From: Pseudomonas sp. K2I15
GTDB lineage: Bacteria; Pseudomonadota; Gammaproteobacteria; Pseudomonadales; Pseudomonadaceae
DNA length: 50,821 nt
Reading direction: 5' to 3'
NCBI RefSeq assembly: GCF_002204795.1
Contig: NZ_NIXO01000046.1
Location: 1-50,821 of the forward strand
Numbering within the stretch: position 1 is the stretch's first letter; each line of letters begins with the position of its first letter. The notes under the pieces were generated by a model. The model did not search any database and was not told where the DNA came from. It saw only the letters and a program-made list of their open reading frames with translations. The translations under genes were made by a program, and so were the position numbers. Shown piece by piece: positions 50,762 to 50,821 of this stretch.

Positions 50762-50821
50762 GCTCTGCGCCGTGTGACCTTTACGACATACCGCTGCCGA
50801 ATCAGGCAGCGTGCGCTTTCC

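Noticed and set aside
1..50821. CRISPR array, prophage or insertion sequence
   Set aside because: No evenly spaced repeats, no transposase, integrase or phage structural gene was recognised; the only repeats are REP elements and short tandem or inverted repeats.

Overview
The window is a chromosomal segment of a Pseudomonas of the fluorescens group. Three things support this. Gene content and order (algW with a Nif3-like gene, hemH, a MerR regulator with phr, pagL, murI-moeB-prmC-prfA-hemA, a TPR lipoprotein gene with lolB-ispE, tRNA-Gln, prs, rplY, pth, ychF) follow the arrangement I know from P. aeruginosa. Codon use is GC-rich. Typical fluorescens REP palindromes and REPINs lie between genes. 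These comparisons are from memory; no search was run.

Layout. (1) 1-7.1 kb: Nif3-like protein, AlgW protease, a Fur-boxed TonB receptor with a DUF4198 periplasmic partner, ferrochelatase and a TIGR01777 epimerase. (2) 7.2-16.9 kb: a light-response block. A FAD oxidase and Trp-rich peptide pair is followed by a long tightly packed operon: DUF523/DUF1722 protein, class II LitR-like MerR regulator, photolyase, NTF2-like protein, SDR, FAD amine oxidase, DUF1365, CFA-like methyltransferase, DUF2878. Both transcription units are preceded by TGTACA-N12-TGTACA type boxes. (3) 17-30 kb: housekeeping genes. The hemA-prfA-prmC-moeB-murI operon is on the minus strand; TPR gene, lolB, ispE, tRNA-Gln(TTG), prs, rplY, pth and ychF are on the plus strand. 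(4) 30.1-48.6 kb: a complete-looking Hrp1-type type III secretion system. (5) 48.7-50.8 kb: an Fsr-like MFS exporter and a DUF6124-type small gene behind a highly structured leader.

The secretion locus has two converging arms. The plus arm carries one HrpS-like sigma-54 activator, a Gly/Ser-rich pilin candidate hrpA, then hrpB, hrcJ, hrpD, hrpE, hrpF, hrpG, hrcC, hrpT and hrpV. The minus arm carries hrpJ, hrcV, hrpQ, hrcN, hrpO, hrpP, hrcQ, hrcR, hrcS, hrcT and hrcU. hrpL, an ECF sigma factor gene, is divergent from hrpJ. The control circuit can be read from the DNA: an inverted repeat, a perfect IHF site and a GG-N10-GC sigma-54 promoter precede hrpL, and consensus hrp boxes (GGAACC-N16-CCACACA) precede hrpA and hrpJ. 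No second activator (HrpR), no harpin, no hrpK translocator and no effector gene is present in the window.

The most interesting points are the strong internal ribosome-binding site and GTG in hrcQ, which predict a separate HrcQb-like product from one gene; the complete hrpL control region; the LitR-controlled lipid-modification operon; the SD-sequestering leader at 50.2 kb; and the 3-bp convergent junction of hrpV and hrcU. All residue and base positions were read by eye.
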